Below, piece by piece: positions 39,690-54,500 of a DNA stretch of 64,000 bases. Each line of letters starts with the position of its first letter. The first letter of the stretch is position 1. The notes under the pieces were generated by a model. That model had not been told where the DNA came from and made no database searches. It worked only from the letters and a program-made list of their open reading frames with translations. Source of the stretch: Styela clava (taxonomy: Eukaryota > Chordata > Ascidiacea > Stolidobranchia > Styelidae); NCBI RefSeq assembly GCF_964204865.1, contig NC_135252.1, positions 11,739,383 to 11,803,382 of the forward strand. Reading direction: 5' to 3'. The translations under genes and the position numbers were made by a program.

Positions 39690-42000
39690 TTTTATTTACT
39701 GTCGCGTTAGATGAGCACCAGAACAATCCCGTAATAAAATCTTCGCTTTATCTCTGCACAGTACTTCAAGTTAATAAGAATGTACCAATATGACTCGTTT
39801 CAGTTTCAGTATCCCAGTACAATGTATATTCTGAAAACGAGAAAGTGGTTCAAATTATGCAATTCTTTTTCTTTTCACAGAATATGAAATAAACCGGATA
39901 TTTTATTGCATATACTCATCAGCGAGTGTCAAGAGTTATGTATAATGCATATTGTGTACTTAAATATTGATGAAGTCAAAACGAATTATCTCGGGGGCAA
40001 GAGGAGACTTTTGTCGAACACATATATTGAAAAATTTATATCTGTACCTGGTCATCTTTGAACTAAACATAAAGCCTTATATTATTATAATTACGCGTCT
40101 GAGAACAATTACAGGTCATATTAGTTCTTTCCAATTAACACTTACATACTCAATGGCCATACTTAACAAGAATATGATATGCAGATATATTTAACATTTA
40201 GTTGTGGTAAACTGAAAATGATGGTTTGCTCTATTCACCCTGTAAAGGGTAGTTAAGCTGACTATAATCACAATCATAAATCTCGCTTTATAATGGTTTA
40301 TAGTCATCTATTACCATTAGGCCCACTGTTATTATTCACATATATATTTATGGCCATTATTATACTTTGGTTAAATATAAATACGTATAAAATAACAATT
40401 TTTTCAAACTTATTATGAAGTGTTTTACATGTTTGCTCGCAGAAAACTCAAATACAAGCAGACTGCTTGTCTGTATCGTCGGCTACTATTTTAACCCAAT
40501 AATCCTTCTTGTTCGGCAGAGCCTAGGAAATTGATTACATTATTTGGCAATGTAATGGAATTTGTGGTGTCTTACCCGAGACGTCGACATAGTCTGACCC
40601 AGCTCACTGACCTCAAAGTCATCCCGATTTTAGATAGAATCAGTTTCCGTCTACAGGAAGAGTGAAAATACCAGTAACCATGCACTCAGAATTTTGAAAT
40701 TTCTTCCTTATCAATAAAATATAATAGAAGCATGGAAAATTTTTCTATTTTGTAAGGACACCGTACGCATACTATTGCTACAGTAGATTTATTCATAAAA
40801 TAAAATAGCTTACAACACATTATACTCTTATAATGTATTATATACTCATAATTATGTATAATGATAATCTGGTATTAACTTTTAACCACAATATGTTTCA
40901 ATCGAAACTCTCTTCTATATACCCACTGAAGAATCAATCATTCTTAGTCGGTCATTACAAGTTTATAGCTGCAACACATTCAACTCATGATGGGCAAAAT
41001 GTAGCATTGAAACGAATATCGAATTGTTACATATAATTATGTAGATTAACATGGCAACAGATTTGGAAAGTGGAAACATATAATGATGTTTTGAAACCAA
41101 GTAGTTTCAAGTGGAGAATAAGCACTCATGTATTTTACCTTAGTATTGTGTTCATTCGTTTTACCTATTTCTGAGAATTGTATTTATGTTTTTAACCGCT
41201 CGTTGGCGATCATGAGTTTCTAATATTGACGTCACTGGATTACCGAGTCAAAACTGACGCTAATGTGATCATTTTATGACGATATCTGCATTTTTTAAAA
41301 AGCGAATTCTAAAGTTGTATTATATAGGGAAAAACATACTGCTAAATATGGCCCTTAGCAAACTAGTAATATTAATATATTACAAATGGTTGAAAAGGTA
41401 TTACTGGCTAATTACACATTATTACAATGAGGAAAACATCAATATACCGTAACTGAAGTAGATGTTGAATAATGTTGCTTGTTTGTTTGGGAATGGACTG
41501 CATCTTTGCTCTGTGTCCAGGTGTATGAAGATAAAATGAAATATGGGGGGGGGGGATCTATTTTCCACCGAGGCTGAATTCACCTCCAATCTCCTAAATA
41601 TTGCAAAAACAATTATACTTGTAACGTGTGGTAATGGCTAACCAAAGCTAATAAGCCTAAATTCTCCATTTAACATTCACACTGGATCAGTTTCAGGCTA
41701 TGTGCGTAAATCGCGAGTGCTAACATTGAACAAATATGGGTTAGACTCGGCAAAAAAATAGTCGGTTTATTAAAATAATTTCTGCTGCACACTTAACTAG
41801 TAAACATCCATGAAAAATACTACAATTGTGTTAGCATTTTACCATGATTTCACTGCTAATAATATGTTGTACAACACATATGGGAGTTCATCTTAAGAGG
41901 ATCAGTCGTGTCACGTAGTTTATACATGTTGTTTGACGATTTTTCCACATAGCTTTTTATGTGGTTCAAATTGCCTCTTTGACAAGAAGTTAGATATTGT
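39690..42000. other. intergenic between divergent IFI44-like and SAXO genes
   Basis: This should contain the IFI44-like promoter, but I see no clear TATA box or STAT- or IRF-type site array. A run of 11 guanines lies at 41545-41555. Confidence 0.4.
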
Positions 42001-42480
42001 CCACCGGGGCGGTGTCACTGAATTTTCTTGACTTGTCGACAAGTATTCTGTGATTGTGTATTTATCTACAAGCTATAAGAAACTAACAATACGCCGTTAC
42101 GTAGCGAGCGTTCATAAAAGACAAACTTTGTGCGTGCCGACGAAAGTTTACTCAACCATGGTTATTGTGTCGCCCCGGCTTGGTGTGAAGAGCGAACGAG
42201 AAAAGCGTTTTGTTATTTGGAGAGCGCTCGAGAGCGCTTAGTTACAGAGAATGGCTTCTTGGCAACGGTCCTACGCCATTGCACACGCGCTGTAAGGCTT
42301 TGATAGCGCAAAACCCGATCAGAGAAGTATCGATTAGAGATATGTAAGGCATTGATTGCGTGTAGAGAATAGATTGTAACAAGACATATTTATTGTGAGG
42401 TTATCTGCCGGCTCAGTAAACAGTCCTTAGTGAGCCGATTAAGGACATAATTACAATTTATTGCCAAAAAGGCATTATAA
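42001..42480 (+). promoter_or_regulatory. CpG-rich block upstream of SAXO
   Basis: This 480-bp segment is clearly richer in GC and CpG than its surroundings. It contains a 12-bp palindrome CTTGTCGACAAG (42032-42043), GCGCTCGAGAGCGC and a TCCTTA...TAAGGA inverted pair (about 42424-42445). It could be the SAXO promoter with a non-coding first exon. It could also be a solo LTR, since a TGTCAC...AATTACA interval can be drawn, but no target duplication supports that. Confidence 0.35.
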
Positions 42481-42700
42481 TGCAAATAGTTGATACCTAC
42501 AAAGATAATTTGATTCGTTACTCCTTGTTTTGGGACTCACGGATTTTCGAAAAAAGTAACTTCTATGGTGCCCTTAAATAGTATTAATAAGCACAATGCT
42601 GAAATGATGTACCTATAGGTTCTATCAATATTGAATATCATATTATTTATCTAAAAAATATACTGTTTTTACTCATCAGGCTTGGACAAAAAACGAAATT

Positions 42701-45700
42701 ATGAAGGTCCAGAAATGGTGAGTATTTACATGTTTTCGTATTTCTGAATAGTGGAATAAATTTTTAGATTTTACATCACGTAGTATAACATGTATATTTG
42801 TTTTAATTAGTAATTTAATACGTTCCAAATAATAATAGAAGAAGCATGTTCTAATATCACACAGACATCACGCATACACAAAAATATGGATGTGGAATAT
42901 TTTACATATTGACTTTACTTTAATAGCAATTAGGACCTGGACATCATATCAAATTCATACGATTTTATGTTGTCATGTGTTCAAACCGTTCATTTATGAA
43001 TCAAGCACAATTTAATGAATGTATGACACAAACAAAATATTGGAAATTCTATATGAGTTAGTTAACTGCACAAAAGAGTATATTATGCGTCATTGGTGAC
43101 TGTTGCTAAACAAATTTCATTAAAATCATATATTTATACTTAAAATTGTATTCGAAATGAGGATGAATTTCTGCGTAAATGATTTGTGAGGGACAGTGAG
43201 TGAATAAATAAGAGTAAAGAAAATGACTGAAACCATGCTGTTTCCTTAACACATAATAGTCAAAACTTTCTTTAGGCGTGCATGTTCATTAAATGCCGCG
43301 TCCTTATTGTTTATATCACTTCGTCAGAACAAAAGAAATTGTAAACGTAATCGGCGACAGAGTTTTTTAAACATGTAGCTTTAGTATCAGCTCTCTTTCA
43401 TCGATTAGTTAAGTATGTTCCATTCACGATTGGAGTATAATACAAATATTTATATGTATATGGCTCAATCTCGGATGAGGAAGAAGTATATTGAAAGTGG
43501 TTACACGCTTATGATTATAACATTCCAGAGTACAATGTACTGAACTGGTATCTGAATGAATACGAATTAATATTTTGTGTTTACTGACGCCAGCCACAAA
43601 TGTTGTGAATATAATTTTCTTCCGTTTAATTTTCAAAGTCTGTGTTTCAAAATAGTACAACCCGGTGTGGATAGATGAAATAACGAACATGACATTGAAC
43701 TTTCGTGATTCTTATTGTAGCTGTCATTCTTTTCTTATCTACATATAATACATCAAGAAGTCGCTCAGTCTCGGCCTTTATTAGATCCAAACCGCAGCTG
43801 TTATGAAATGACAATAGCGAAAGTTGGCTTCGGGAGATAGATATTGTATTGCACGAAGCATGCAAAGTATAGACATAGCCAAACTAAAATCCTATTTTTG
43901 TCCGAACTTGTGACACATTTTGCGAGTTGAGACCGATTATGCTGCGATTCCCGACGAAGCTAAAAATTCCAATATATTATTTTATAAACAGCAACCATAA
44001 GACAAAGAGGGCAGCTACAAATAGAATTCGAATTTTATGGTGTTCAGAATATACTATATAACGAAATTGGATATTGTTCGAAACATACTTTATTTTTCAG
44101 CATAATTAGTTGAAAATAACTAACATAAAAACGATTGGGTGGATAATAATATCATAATGATGTTTTCTGTTATGCTTCTGGATTTAATAAATTCACTTTT
44201 TAATTCAGGTGGCATCGTCCAAGACCAGTAGGTTTTTTGAATTACGGCCATCAACCTGGTATGACGTCAGAGTACATCGATGAATATTTCAAACGCAATA
44301 TTGTAGCTACTGAATCGTGCAAACCTGCTTATGATATGAGAAAATCGGATGCAAAAATATCGGGAAAAACTACTTTCAGGTATCATTTCATAGTGAATTA
44401 TCTGACGTAATCTTTCTGCGTAAATTTCGATAAATCATCATGAGTAGTCAATCGTTTATTTAGTAGGCTATAGTCTACTGTACTCAGTGGTCGGCAAACT
44501 GTGCCCCGTGAGCAATCTTTTTGAAGCCCCCGAACGACCTCACTTTAAAACAAAATGCACATATATATATTTATTATTATCTGCGCACAGCTATATCTCG
44601 TATCAATGGTTGTTGTACGGCTTTTGTTTTGTAAGTACGCGAAAGCCCTTTTCTTTAATATATATGTCGTTTACTTGCCAAAGCGTTAGTTGTAACTGTC
44701 CGTTCATTTTATCCCTATCTTAAGTTTTAAAACTTGACAGTAAAATGTCTGGGAAACGTATAATACAGTAGTTGGTGACGAGGGTCTAATATTCCGAAGG
44801 GCTTAAACGGAAAAATATTGAGCATCATTCAAAACCTGTTTACTTGAATGATCTGAATTCGTTTAATGTGACAATTGTTGGTACTCCTGAAGTATGCGCA
44901 CCAAAATGTCGCACAACCTGAACCCTAACCAGGTACACACCCTGAGTTCAAGTTGTGCGCCATCCTGGTGCGCATACTTCAGGAGGTCCCAACAGTTTAT
45001 AGGAAATTAATGTGGCCCGCGCGTTTTTGAAAATCTGTTTACATTTGCTGTATTTTTCAATTCACAGAAGAGATTACATACCTCACCCACTACCCGAAAA
45101 GAAAGTCATTACAAGAGAAGTTTATAAACCACCTGGTACTGCAATGGAAGGTGTTAGCATGTATCGGCAAGATTATCCGCTTGTAAAGGGTGATAGACCC
45201 CAACTCGCAAAAAGAAGTGAAGCGAGAAAACTTCCCAGTGGCAAGTTCGATACAGTTCCCACTTATACAAGTAAGATTTTTGTATTGCAAAATTCTAGAA
45301 GAAAGAGTTTTTTCGATTACCATTAAAAATTGGCACCGTATTGCGCCTCAAATATAAAGTGAGATTCTGGGTGAGATTCCTTATTCAATCAAGCATTTGT
45401 AAAGTTGGACAGGCTGATGGATGTATTGTTTTAAATTTGTTCAGGTGAATATAAAAGATGGAATATAGAACCACGAGCAAGTTTTCGGGCGGATAGAGAA
45501 TATAAAGTACCCGCAGAAAAGATGGAAAATACTTCAACTTTTAGAAGGGTGAAACTTATTTTTTATTTACTATATTTCTCATTTTTATTTATGAAATCGA
45601 GCATAACAGCTGCTTAAAATCTTTTTTTTTTAAATTAATGTACTAGTGCCTGTCAATGTTTTGCGAGGTTTATCAATAGGAAGATGGCTTTAGGAAGTTA

Positions 45701-46898
45701 ATGTTTAAACAATGAAAGCTTGACTAATTTCCAAAATAAAAAGACTCGCGTTGTAATTTTTTTTTTTTCTTGAGTCTCTTTTCTTGTTTTTGTCACCAGG
45801 ACTATATTGCTCACTCTGCAGCTCCACGCGAATCTGCAAAGCCTCCAAACGTCGCTTTTCAATCCGATCAACCGCTTCAGAGTGCAACAATTCACAAAAT
45901 AAATTTTGTTCCCCATCGGCTGGAACCTCGACCCCCAAGAGAGGCTCGCGAGTACGTTCCTCCTGCGGTCGCTATGGATTCCAGCACGACTTTTAGACAG
46001 TCGTATCAAGGCGCAAAGGCCTTGCCTGCTGAAAGTGCGCGCCCGCCACAAACCCAATTTATGTCGAAAGAACCCCTGGCTTCATCCTCAGAGTTTCGAG
46101 ACAAGTTTGTTGCATGGCCGGTGGAGCGACCACATCGTCACGAAATGGATAAATACAAAAAGCCACCAGGAGAAATTGATTTGCAGACGACTCAACGACT
46201 CGACTTCAAGCATGTAATTTCACGTCCGGCTGAGTCTAAGAAACCCGACGTCAAAAGAGCTCAAACGATGCCGTTTGTTGGCATCACAAATTATAATACC
46301 GATTTCAAGAAATGGCAGGTTCCGAGAGAACCCATAAAAATACGGGAGCCAAGCTTACATCCCTCAGGTAATAAAAAAAAAAACATTAGTTCATAAAAAT
46401 TATATAGTTGAGTTTTTGCGATTTTGGTTGGAATTGCTCCACTTGACGAGCAAACTGTTTATTCAGGGTAAGGTGACAATCTGCTCTACGTAATTTTTTT
46501 TATACCCAATTCCAGTCAGGTATTGACTGATAGCTCGTCGCCCAGAACTTCACTTCAGAAGTCACTTACGTCTTTTATTTTCAGGGAAATTTGAAGGGGA
46601 GTCTACAACACGACTTCATTTCACAAGGCTGTCAGCTCCGCCTGCTAGATCATGCAAGCCTGATGGAAAGGCATTCATGAGTGAAGCCCCGTTTGACGAT
46701 CACACCATATATCGAACTGATTACATTCCAAAATCAATGGACCTCACAGAACGGTACCCCACACCTGATTGGCTGAAAGAGCAATTCGATAGATGGGATA
46801 AAAGAGGCGTGGGTAATTCTCAATCCAGAAAAATGTCAGGTTCTTACACAAGAGGAATGACACCACGCGCAACACCAATGGTGGAAGTCCGTGCTTGA
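42701..46898 (+). CDS. SAXO: SAXO family stabilizer of axonemal microtubules
   Basis: Exons are 42680-42717 (ATG at 42701), 44209-44379, 45068-45270, 45445-45548, 45800-46367 and 46585-46898, about 458 residues against 474 for human SAXO1. All junctions keep frame. The protein is built of degenerate Mn-type repeats with the family hallmark of an aromatic-basic pair before Asp-Tyr or equivalent: TTFRRDYIPHP, STFRRDYIAHS, TTFRQSYQG, SEFRDKFVAWP and NYNTDFKKW. The family binds and stabilises microtubules of centrioles and cilia through such repeats. The usual Cys-rich N-terminal motif is not encoded by the first exon found. The frame is open upstream of the ATG to the exon edge, so an additional 5' exon may be missing. 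It is transcribed divergently from the IFI44-like gene. One intron holds a MITE. Confidence 0.92.
44484..44870. mobile_element. possible hAT fragment in SAXO intron
   Basis: CAGTGGTCGGCAAACTG at 44484-44500 is a classic hAT-type terminal sequence. No matching inverted end was found before the adjacent MITE, so the right boundary given is approximate and the element is probably truncated. Confidence 0.45.
44880..44989. mobile_element. palindromic hAT-type MITE, copy 2
   Basis: The same 110-bp palindromic family as 848-957, with arms containing CTCCTGAAGTATGCGCACC and its reverse complement around a short loop. The flanking 8-mers CAATTGTT (44872-44879) and CAACAGTT (44990-44997) agree at 6 of 8 positions. 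It lies within the intron between SAXO exons 2 and 3. Confidence 0.75.
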
Positions 46899-49800
46899 GT
46901 CCGTGGTCTATTATTCAACAGACACGGAGTTGTACCTCAATTCACCAAACGAAACCTTAGTAATCACAACTGGTAGTAAATACATTACGTTGTAATTTTT
47001 CGTGAATCATCCTACTTTTGTGGGTTTCCTTGCATCATCACATAAATCTGGAGTAGCACGTATATATATAGGCCTCTGTACTTAAGTTAAAAGATATATA
47101 TTTCTATTTAATTTTCTCAAACCTAACATGTGGGGCACTTTTTCCGCTTTCACTCACTATTTTTATTGTTTATCTTATTAAAACAAGTTATAGGATTATT
47201 TAATATATAATTAATATATTAAAGACGCCGATCGTTTGAAAGTCTTATACTTTCGCATAATTGCTGAAAACTGGTGCGATCATGGATCGAATTAAACCCA
47301 ACTCAAAATATCACCCCTCAATTTTAGACGTTGTTTCAGGCTGCATATCAGTTTAATTAGTATCAGCAAATTTCATTTCATGTCAAACGGATGGGTCAAT
47401 CATTTTCCAAGTCGTTGAACTGTCTAAGATACGCCCTTTTACTTATAATTTCACCTCTCAAGGAAATATAACGTCTTTCACAAATTTAGAAAATTTTTAC
47501 ATGAATATAGGAATTCATATACGGACTTGTATTTTCACAATTTTTCTTTTGTTTTTAACATTTATGTGTTTTAAACTTTGTTGTCTATATGTTTTTCATT
47601 TTGGTTTACAATCAATATCCCTGAAGTCAGACGCATACCACAACATTTTATAGCGCAATAACTACATTCGTCAAGTACAACGGTAATATCGGTGTACTAA
47701 ATAATTGATCCAACAGCAATTTAAGCCTATTTGATTTAAAATACCTCATATAGGATATTCTCAAGATGTAGGGTTCATAAGTAACAAAATTAAACTGGGG
47801 TGGTAGAAAGGATACTTGATAAAGATTTTATGATTTTTTATGTAAATATACGCTGTTAGGTTCTGAAATTTAATATTTTTATTGCATAATTAAATTTTCA
47901 AGGCCCTTGCAAAAATGCTGCCGCTGAATTGCACCCACGTATATCAAGAGTCAACTTATCGGCTATTATTTCTTCTAGATCAATTTCCAGTAGTAAACGT
48001 ATATGCAGTTAACAAATTACGAAAACACGATAGTTATATTACAGCTTTAATCTGTCCCAGCTTCCATATCTTATTGTCACATGAAGTCTTAAACGGAATT
48101 CCTGCGTCTGTCTTTGGTAACAGCGTTCACAAACTTCAAATGTCAGGCATAAACATCTCAAGCATATAATCTTAGGAGAAAAACGTGGTGATATTTAAAC
48201 TACTATACCATGTGATTTTAATGCACTTGCTGCAATATAACAAACAGATAATATTATTTTTTTACTCATTTTTGTTCTTTGGTAGTTTGGATGCTTATCT
48301 TCGATTAACTAACGCATGACCAAGCGCTGAAAAAGCGCAAACGAAATACGCGCATCCATCCACCCTAATGAATGTTGACACGTGACCATACCCCTTCAAC
48401 GAACTACAATATCATTTCCATTACCGTTAAATGTCACCTATTTAGTTACGTCGTTGAATATATTTTCTCTCGTATTTTTTTTGTTCTTGACTTTTAGAAC
48501 AATAGCTAAATATTCTTCTGCAGCTTATAGCATAATGATTTACACATAACTAATTCGTATACTATTATTTGTATTTTATTCTATGAAAATGCGATTTACA
48601 TATACATTTAAATCGCTGCTGATGCATGATTAATAAGACATGATTTATTATGTTTCAATAAAATTGCACATTCGCACCGAGTCAATCTATTTGCATTTCA
48701 GTAGTCGTACATTACCAAATATAGGGGGAAATTACGTACGATAGATAGACTTAGGTGATATTCACCCAACCTTATATTTTCGATCTCTTGAAAATTATTG
48801 TATAGTATATCCCACGGGCGTTGGTATAAAACAGAAAAATATTCTAATGATATTATGTTGAATTTATAATCAAAATGGAATATTAGAAAATCAGAGCAAT
48901 TATGAAATTGAAAATGTTGATATATATATTTTTCTAAACTGCATTTAATATCCCCATATCTCTCAAAAACTGACACGCGTGTTCTGTGTGCGCAAAATTG
49001 CCAACCGTTCGCACGCACTCCCCGATGGGTATTTTTCTGATTTTGCTGAAATTGCAGTTTTAAGTTTCACTAAATGTTTGACCAATGCTTTGATACACAT
49101 TGTCCTTCGCATACTCAAACAGATACAAAAAATCTGCTGTCTTCGAGTCCAATGAATGAGGTGCCCTACTGATTGTACGCCTTCTGCTGATCACCCTTCT
49201 CTGAAATCACTTTCCAAGCCAGTCGATGGCGCCATCAAAACGAAATGCAATGTTTGGAAATAGTTCCCCATGCTGCGCACTTCACTAAGTGTCAAATTCT
49301 TTGAGTCTTTCTTCTGAGGTATCTTGCGCAGAGGTTACAAGTCTTCCACTAGTGCTGATGAGGTTATTTAGAACTTATTTTAGTGAACATAAATTTTGTA
49401 TGTGCAAAACTGCCTAGGCTCTAGACTAGAGTGTCTAACTCTAGACTACTAAAATTTTGGGGTTTAATCACACACAAAAATAAGTTCAAGCGTAAACAGA
49501 AACTTTATAAATTCACCTCATTCTTGTATAAGTAATAGGAAATTCATGAGTCGTGTTATTTTGGGTCACCGTGTATAATAAAAACACATTTCTAATAGAA
49601 TAATAATTCAGGAATAATTAGGTAAGATTTTACTATAACATAGCAAAATAGTTAATATTTTCAAATCAGTCATATGAAGCGGAGTCAAGCGAGTTAATCA
49701 AGGTCTCCAAAACTAAAAACTGTCAAAACATTTTTAGGGTGGACATAACTAGGCTTGATAACCCCAGGCCATATAATCATGACTAGTTAGTTTCGATACA

Positions 49801-51553
49801 AATTATTGGGACCTTCTCATTCAATTCTAATTTATCATATAAAACGTTCACTATTCACTCTTCGATTGAATTGAACGAGTCAATCAGCTGCTAGTAAAGT
49901 GAAGTTTGTTTACTGCATACTGTATTGTTAAAGTGTATGACAAAGATTCGGGGGATTGGTGCAGTTGAGGCGATACTATGTGAAACTACCTTTTCCGCAT
50001 TTACATTTCCGCAATACATTTCTGCTGTTTGCCATCGGAGGCGCTGGTGGTACATAAGTACACCTGATTTAATAAATGTGATTTCATAATAACTTCGCGC
50101 GCTTTCGCAAAGGTCGCTCCGAAGATCTCTTGATTCGAACTTTTCGGAATTCCGGGATTGCAGATTTGTGGTGCAAGGTTTTAATTGTCTTTTTGATATA
50201 TTTAGCATCAATAACAATAACCTAATTTTACTAAACTGTTTCTAACCAACTCTCGATTGTTTTGTGAACTGCAAGCAACACTGACAAGTACGTGTTTCAG
50301 TTTATTGCTTTTATATTTAGGGAGTACATCGACTGTAGAGCGTTTTATGAATGTCTGTTTATGTAACGGTCGTGACTGTTATTTCACTGAGTTGGGACTA
50401 TTTGTGTTTATTCGAGTTCAGTTCAAGTTTGCATAATTTTGCTAAGTTATTAATTTTAATTGTTGACATGTTTCTTGCCGGCATATCGAGTGTTGAAAAT
50501 ACTGTTTGATTGTTTCTTCACAAAATCGTACCGTCATACACCTGTCAAGCTTTACTTAACGCCGTACGTAAGTCGTAAACCCATACTTTCCTGACGTATA
50601 TTTTACCTGCAAAAATTGCTTCTGAAAATGTTGTAAAAATTGACAATATTCCATAAACAATTTTCTACTAATTTAACATATATATGAAATGGTTATAAAG
50701 CAGAGCCGAGACAAACTAAAAAAACTTGTAATCTGTTAGCAAACAGTTTTAATTAAGCGGATGAGCGTGCATGTTTGTTAGGGATTCCTTTTCCATGTAA
50801 ATAAGTATGGGGTATTGGTGCCCACAAAGGATTTCCAGGTGCTGCATTGATAATAAGCAGCAAAACCTGCTTCAATACCGCGGATATAAACTGTCACAAA
50901 ACACAATCTTCTGTGCCAGCGTGTTAGAGTGCATGTCCTACGGCTGCTTTGAGCAATACAACATGTTTCTCAGAAATTTGTTGTGCGCTAGGCTAACGGT
51001 TTTGGGTGAATGAGCCTGCAGGGTGGTAGTGGTCTGAGCAACAGGGAAATTCATATGCAGTACAACCATTTTTGCTGAGCTCTAAGCGACGTAATGGTTT
51101 TGTCACATTGTAAACTGAAAATTAAATATTATAATGCACTCTTGTGAAGCATTTTAGTTCTGTATTTGCCTGAGAATGGTGATCTATTGATTTATTAACG
51201 CTTTACGCACATAATGTTTCACTCGAATCGGTTCAAATCTTCTCAAATAAAGTCACAAGTCACAACCGAAGCTTGTGCAGTAGCGAGGGTCAGGTAAATC
51301 ACATACGAGTTCGTATGTTGTATGTATCTACTACAATCTGCATGTGAAAAAAGCAATATTTGTCACACGTTTAAACAAATTATATTGTCTATCAATCTGA
51401 ATTTTCAGACAAATTCCTGTTTATTTCACAGTTTGCAATTTATGCAATTCGAGTATTCGACTCCACAAAAATAAAGGTATGAATTTTAAATTGTGTATAT
51501 ATGCACCAGCATTCCTTTCTATTGGAATTACTATTCATTTTACTTTTACTCGT
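46899..51553. other. intergenic between SAXO and JmjC genes
   Basis: No gene is supported. A few frames of 60-110 codons (for example around 47915-48169 and 49891-50217) lack splice context or a proper ATG. The 3' UTRs of both convergent genes should lie at the edges. Confidence 0.4.
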
Positions 51554-54500
51554 CTATAATTTTTCCTTCAAAATTTTTTTTGGATTCCGCCTTTGCCGTT
51601 TGCAGTCTGGTACCGATGGAAGATGGTTCGTAACGAATTCTGAACCGAACCATATATTTATCGCTATATTTGGCCGTCCGCGTGATCTGACCTGAACCAA
51701 AGATAAATACATATAACAATTAAGAACATTCACAAACATTGCGGATATTCATATTGAGTAATGGCGGTTTTCCAGATATTTGAGAAAATTACCGGTTCAC
51801 CATTATAATTTTCTATTTCTGTAAGTAATTCTATTTGATATCAGGTATCACAGGAAAGTTACACAGCTTTCATTTATATTTATGAAGAAATAATCTTATT
51901 TTGAATGTTCGTGAATGAAATAATATATATTTAATATGTTACAAAAAATTACTTAATTCAAAATAGATGTTTTGTTACTACGAAATTGTTTATGTTATAC
52001 AATATTTTCTGATAACTTACGTAATGTAGCCAATTTCTTGGAATATACATAACATCTCCTGGATTAAGAACTACTTCATGAAAGTCTATTTCTGCCATTT
52101 TGGGATATTTGATAAGATCCACGGAATCTGGAGGAACGGGTGACATGTCTGGCGACTCTGTTTTTTGTCCTATATAAGCCTGTGAAATAGAATCCATATG
52201 TTTATAAGCAGCTGAAATTTCTACGCAAAAATGAACAGATCGGTGAAATACGGATGTCCAGATTCTAGAATATTGATGTGTTAGGAAAGGCATCCAATTC
52301 TAAACAGAAAATGTTTAGCTCTATTTTTTTTAGAAAATAACTTGTGATACACTATTAAGATACACTTACTCTTTGTTTGGGGTGATCCAATGTGTACGCA
52401 CTTCTTTTAGTAATACTGTAATATAATATGCCAATTCCCCTGTATTTACTTGTGGAAGTTTTCAATGCATTATTATTTTATTTAGTAGTAAAAAAAATCT
52501 TCTTCTGCTGTAATTACATACTCAATCAAATTTGACGGAAATTAGGACATGGCGGAAAAACAAGGTCGAACATTTGCCCTGGTGTTATAGTTAGACAGCG
52601 CCAAATGATTCATTGCTGCTGAACTTTATGAGCGATGTGCACTTTCTGGCATTGAGGCTTTTAAGCGAATGAGCCAACAGAATAGGACAGGTATATGCTT
52701 AAATTTATACGAAAACGTGTAATCGCGGTACTATGAAAAATTGGCACCCGCGATCAGACGTCAGTTGCCACTTGGCCATGATAATTTCATTCAGCTCTGA
52801 AGTAATACCTGTTTCATTCCACTTAACTAAGAGATTGTAAGAATCTGGTAACGCCAAACCCTTAATTCAAATTCTGGAAAACAGTTTTACTCGCACGTAA
52901 TGTATAATGCCTAATATGTAAGTACGTGAGTCGTCAATAAAGTAGTAGTCTCACCGCATCTTTGAATGTACTGTTAGCTATTAGCCATGTCTTTTTCCCG
53001 GCAATAAAATGGAATAGGTTATCAGCGTAGTCCCGGTGAAACACGTAACTGACCTGTCCCGAATTTTCCATCATGTTGATGTAAATAAGCTGAAAAAAAA
53101 CAAGTGTTTTTGTACAACATTCATTCAGTTCAACGTTTCCCAACCGTTAGGAATTTTGCCATTTTGAAGGAAGAATTCTACTTTGTATTCGCTGTAGCAT
53201 TACTAGTATTCTTTGGTTTTTTATTATTATTACTATAATACTTATTCATAATTAGGGTAAAACATACTACCGCAGGCACTAAAGATGAAACGAAGTGAAT
53301 TGCGTGTGTCTGGTACTTTCCTTTTTCTTCTGAAAGGTCGTCGAGGCCACGCCCCATCTTACCCCGAATTGCGATGAAATATAAGCCAATCAACGTAAAG
53401 TATGGTCAATCCGTTTTCCATTTTTTCGAAATGCATATCCTTAGGACTCTATACATATTGGGATTTTTTTTTGCAAATGATGTAAGCGATCGACTGCAAT
53501 AAAGCGCAGTCAATGTTGCAATAACAGATCAAATTTGACGATTTATCAAGATCGGAAAATTTCTAATCAAAACTAGATATAATCGGACAGTTTATCACGA
53601 ATGTTTGTATCTGCAGAATGACGTGCCAGGGCCAGACCATGCGGGCCGTAAGCACTTGAGATTTTGGTTCCTTATATATATATATATAAATAATAATAAT
53701 TAAGAAAGAAATAATTAGGTGTTCTATGTTATCTGAAATTGATAAGTAAGTTTCCGTGTACATTACCAATTTAGGGCCAAGTTACGATGTATTTGCATGA
53801 TTTTTGGAACAGTTCTCATATTTACAAACATTGCTAGAGAGATTTAAGATGATACTTGAGAATTTAATTTCAACCGGGCCAACATTAAGATATGTGCCGT
53901 CTGGCCAACTCTAATTGTTCCATTAAACACCGAGGTACCATTGGTAAACTGATATTGAATATAGATAAAACAAACTACGGAAAACTTTCATGTTGCCAAT
54001 TACTATTTGCAAAATGCAAAATGCAAAAAATTGTACATATTTAGTGGCTAAATTTTACCCGTCGATCTCATTTCGTCGTGAGGATCCAAACATTAACTCG
54101 CGTTAATTAACACCCTCAATTATTTTAGTCAAGTTTAGTGGACAATTCTGAAGTGCTGTCCGCGCGTTTGTTTTCTTTATTTTTAGGGGTTGCGTGAACA
54201 TGTTTTATTCAAACAAATGATGGATAAAATGTGCTCCATGATGGGTTAAAATAAATTATGCCAGTTTCAAGATATATTCATTAAACGCGGCTGAAAAATT
54301 AATTACCGTTCGTCTCAGCTCCTCGCATTCTATAGGAAGAGGAATAAAAAGATTTTGAAGAATCTGATGACCTTCTGGAATTTCGTCATCCCAATATATC
54401 TGCTCTTTTAAAATTTTATCTTGAAAGTCACTGAAATCGTAAATAAATAAAAACATTTATTTTACAATAAAGCAATGTGTGAAATATACCTTTATGTACT

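Noticed and set aside
45698..46057. Long antisense frames over the large SAXO exon
   Set aside because: They are shadows of the well-supported SAXO coding frame.
48698..49018. 106-codon minus-strand frame
   Set aside because: It starts with GTG and has AT-driven composition rich in Phe, Tyr and Ile. It is likely chance.
49891..50217. 108-codon minus-strand frame
   Set aside because: It starts with TTG, contains donor-like GT sites, matches no family I know, and has no supporting neighbours.
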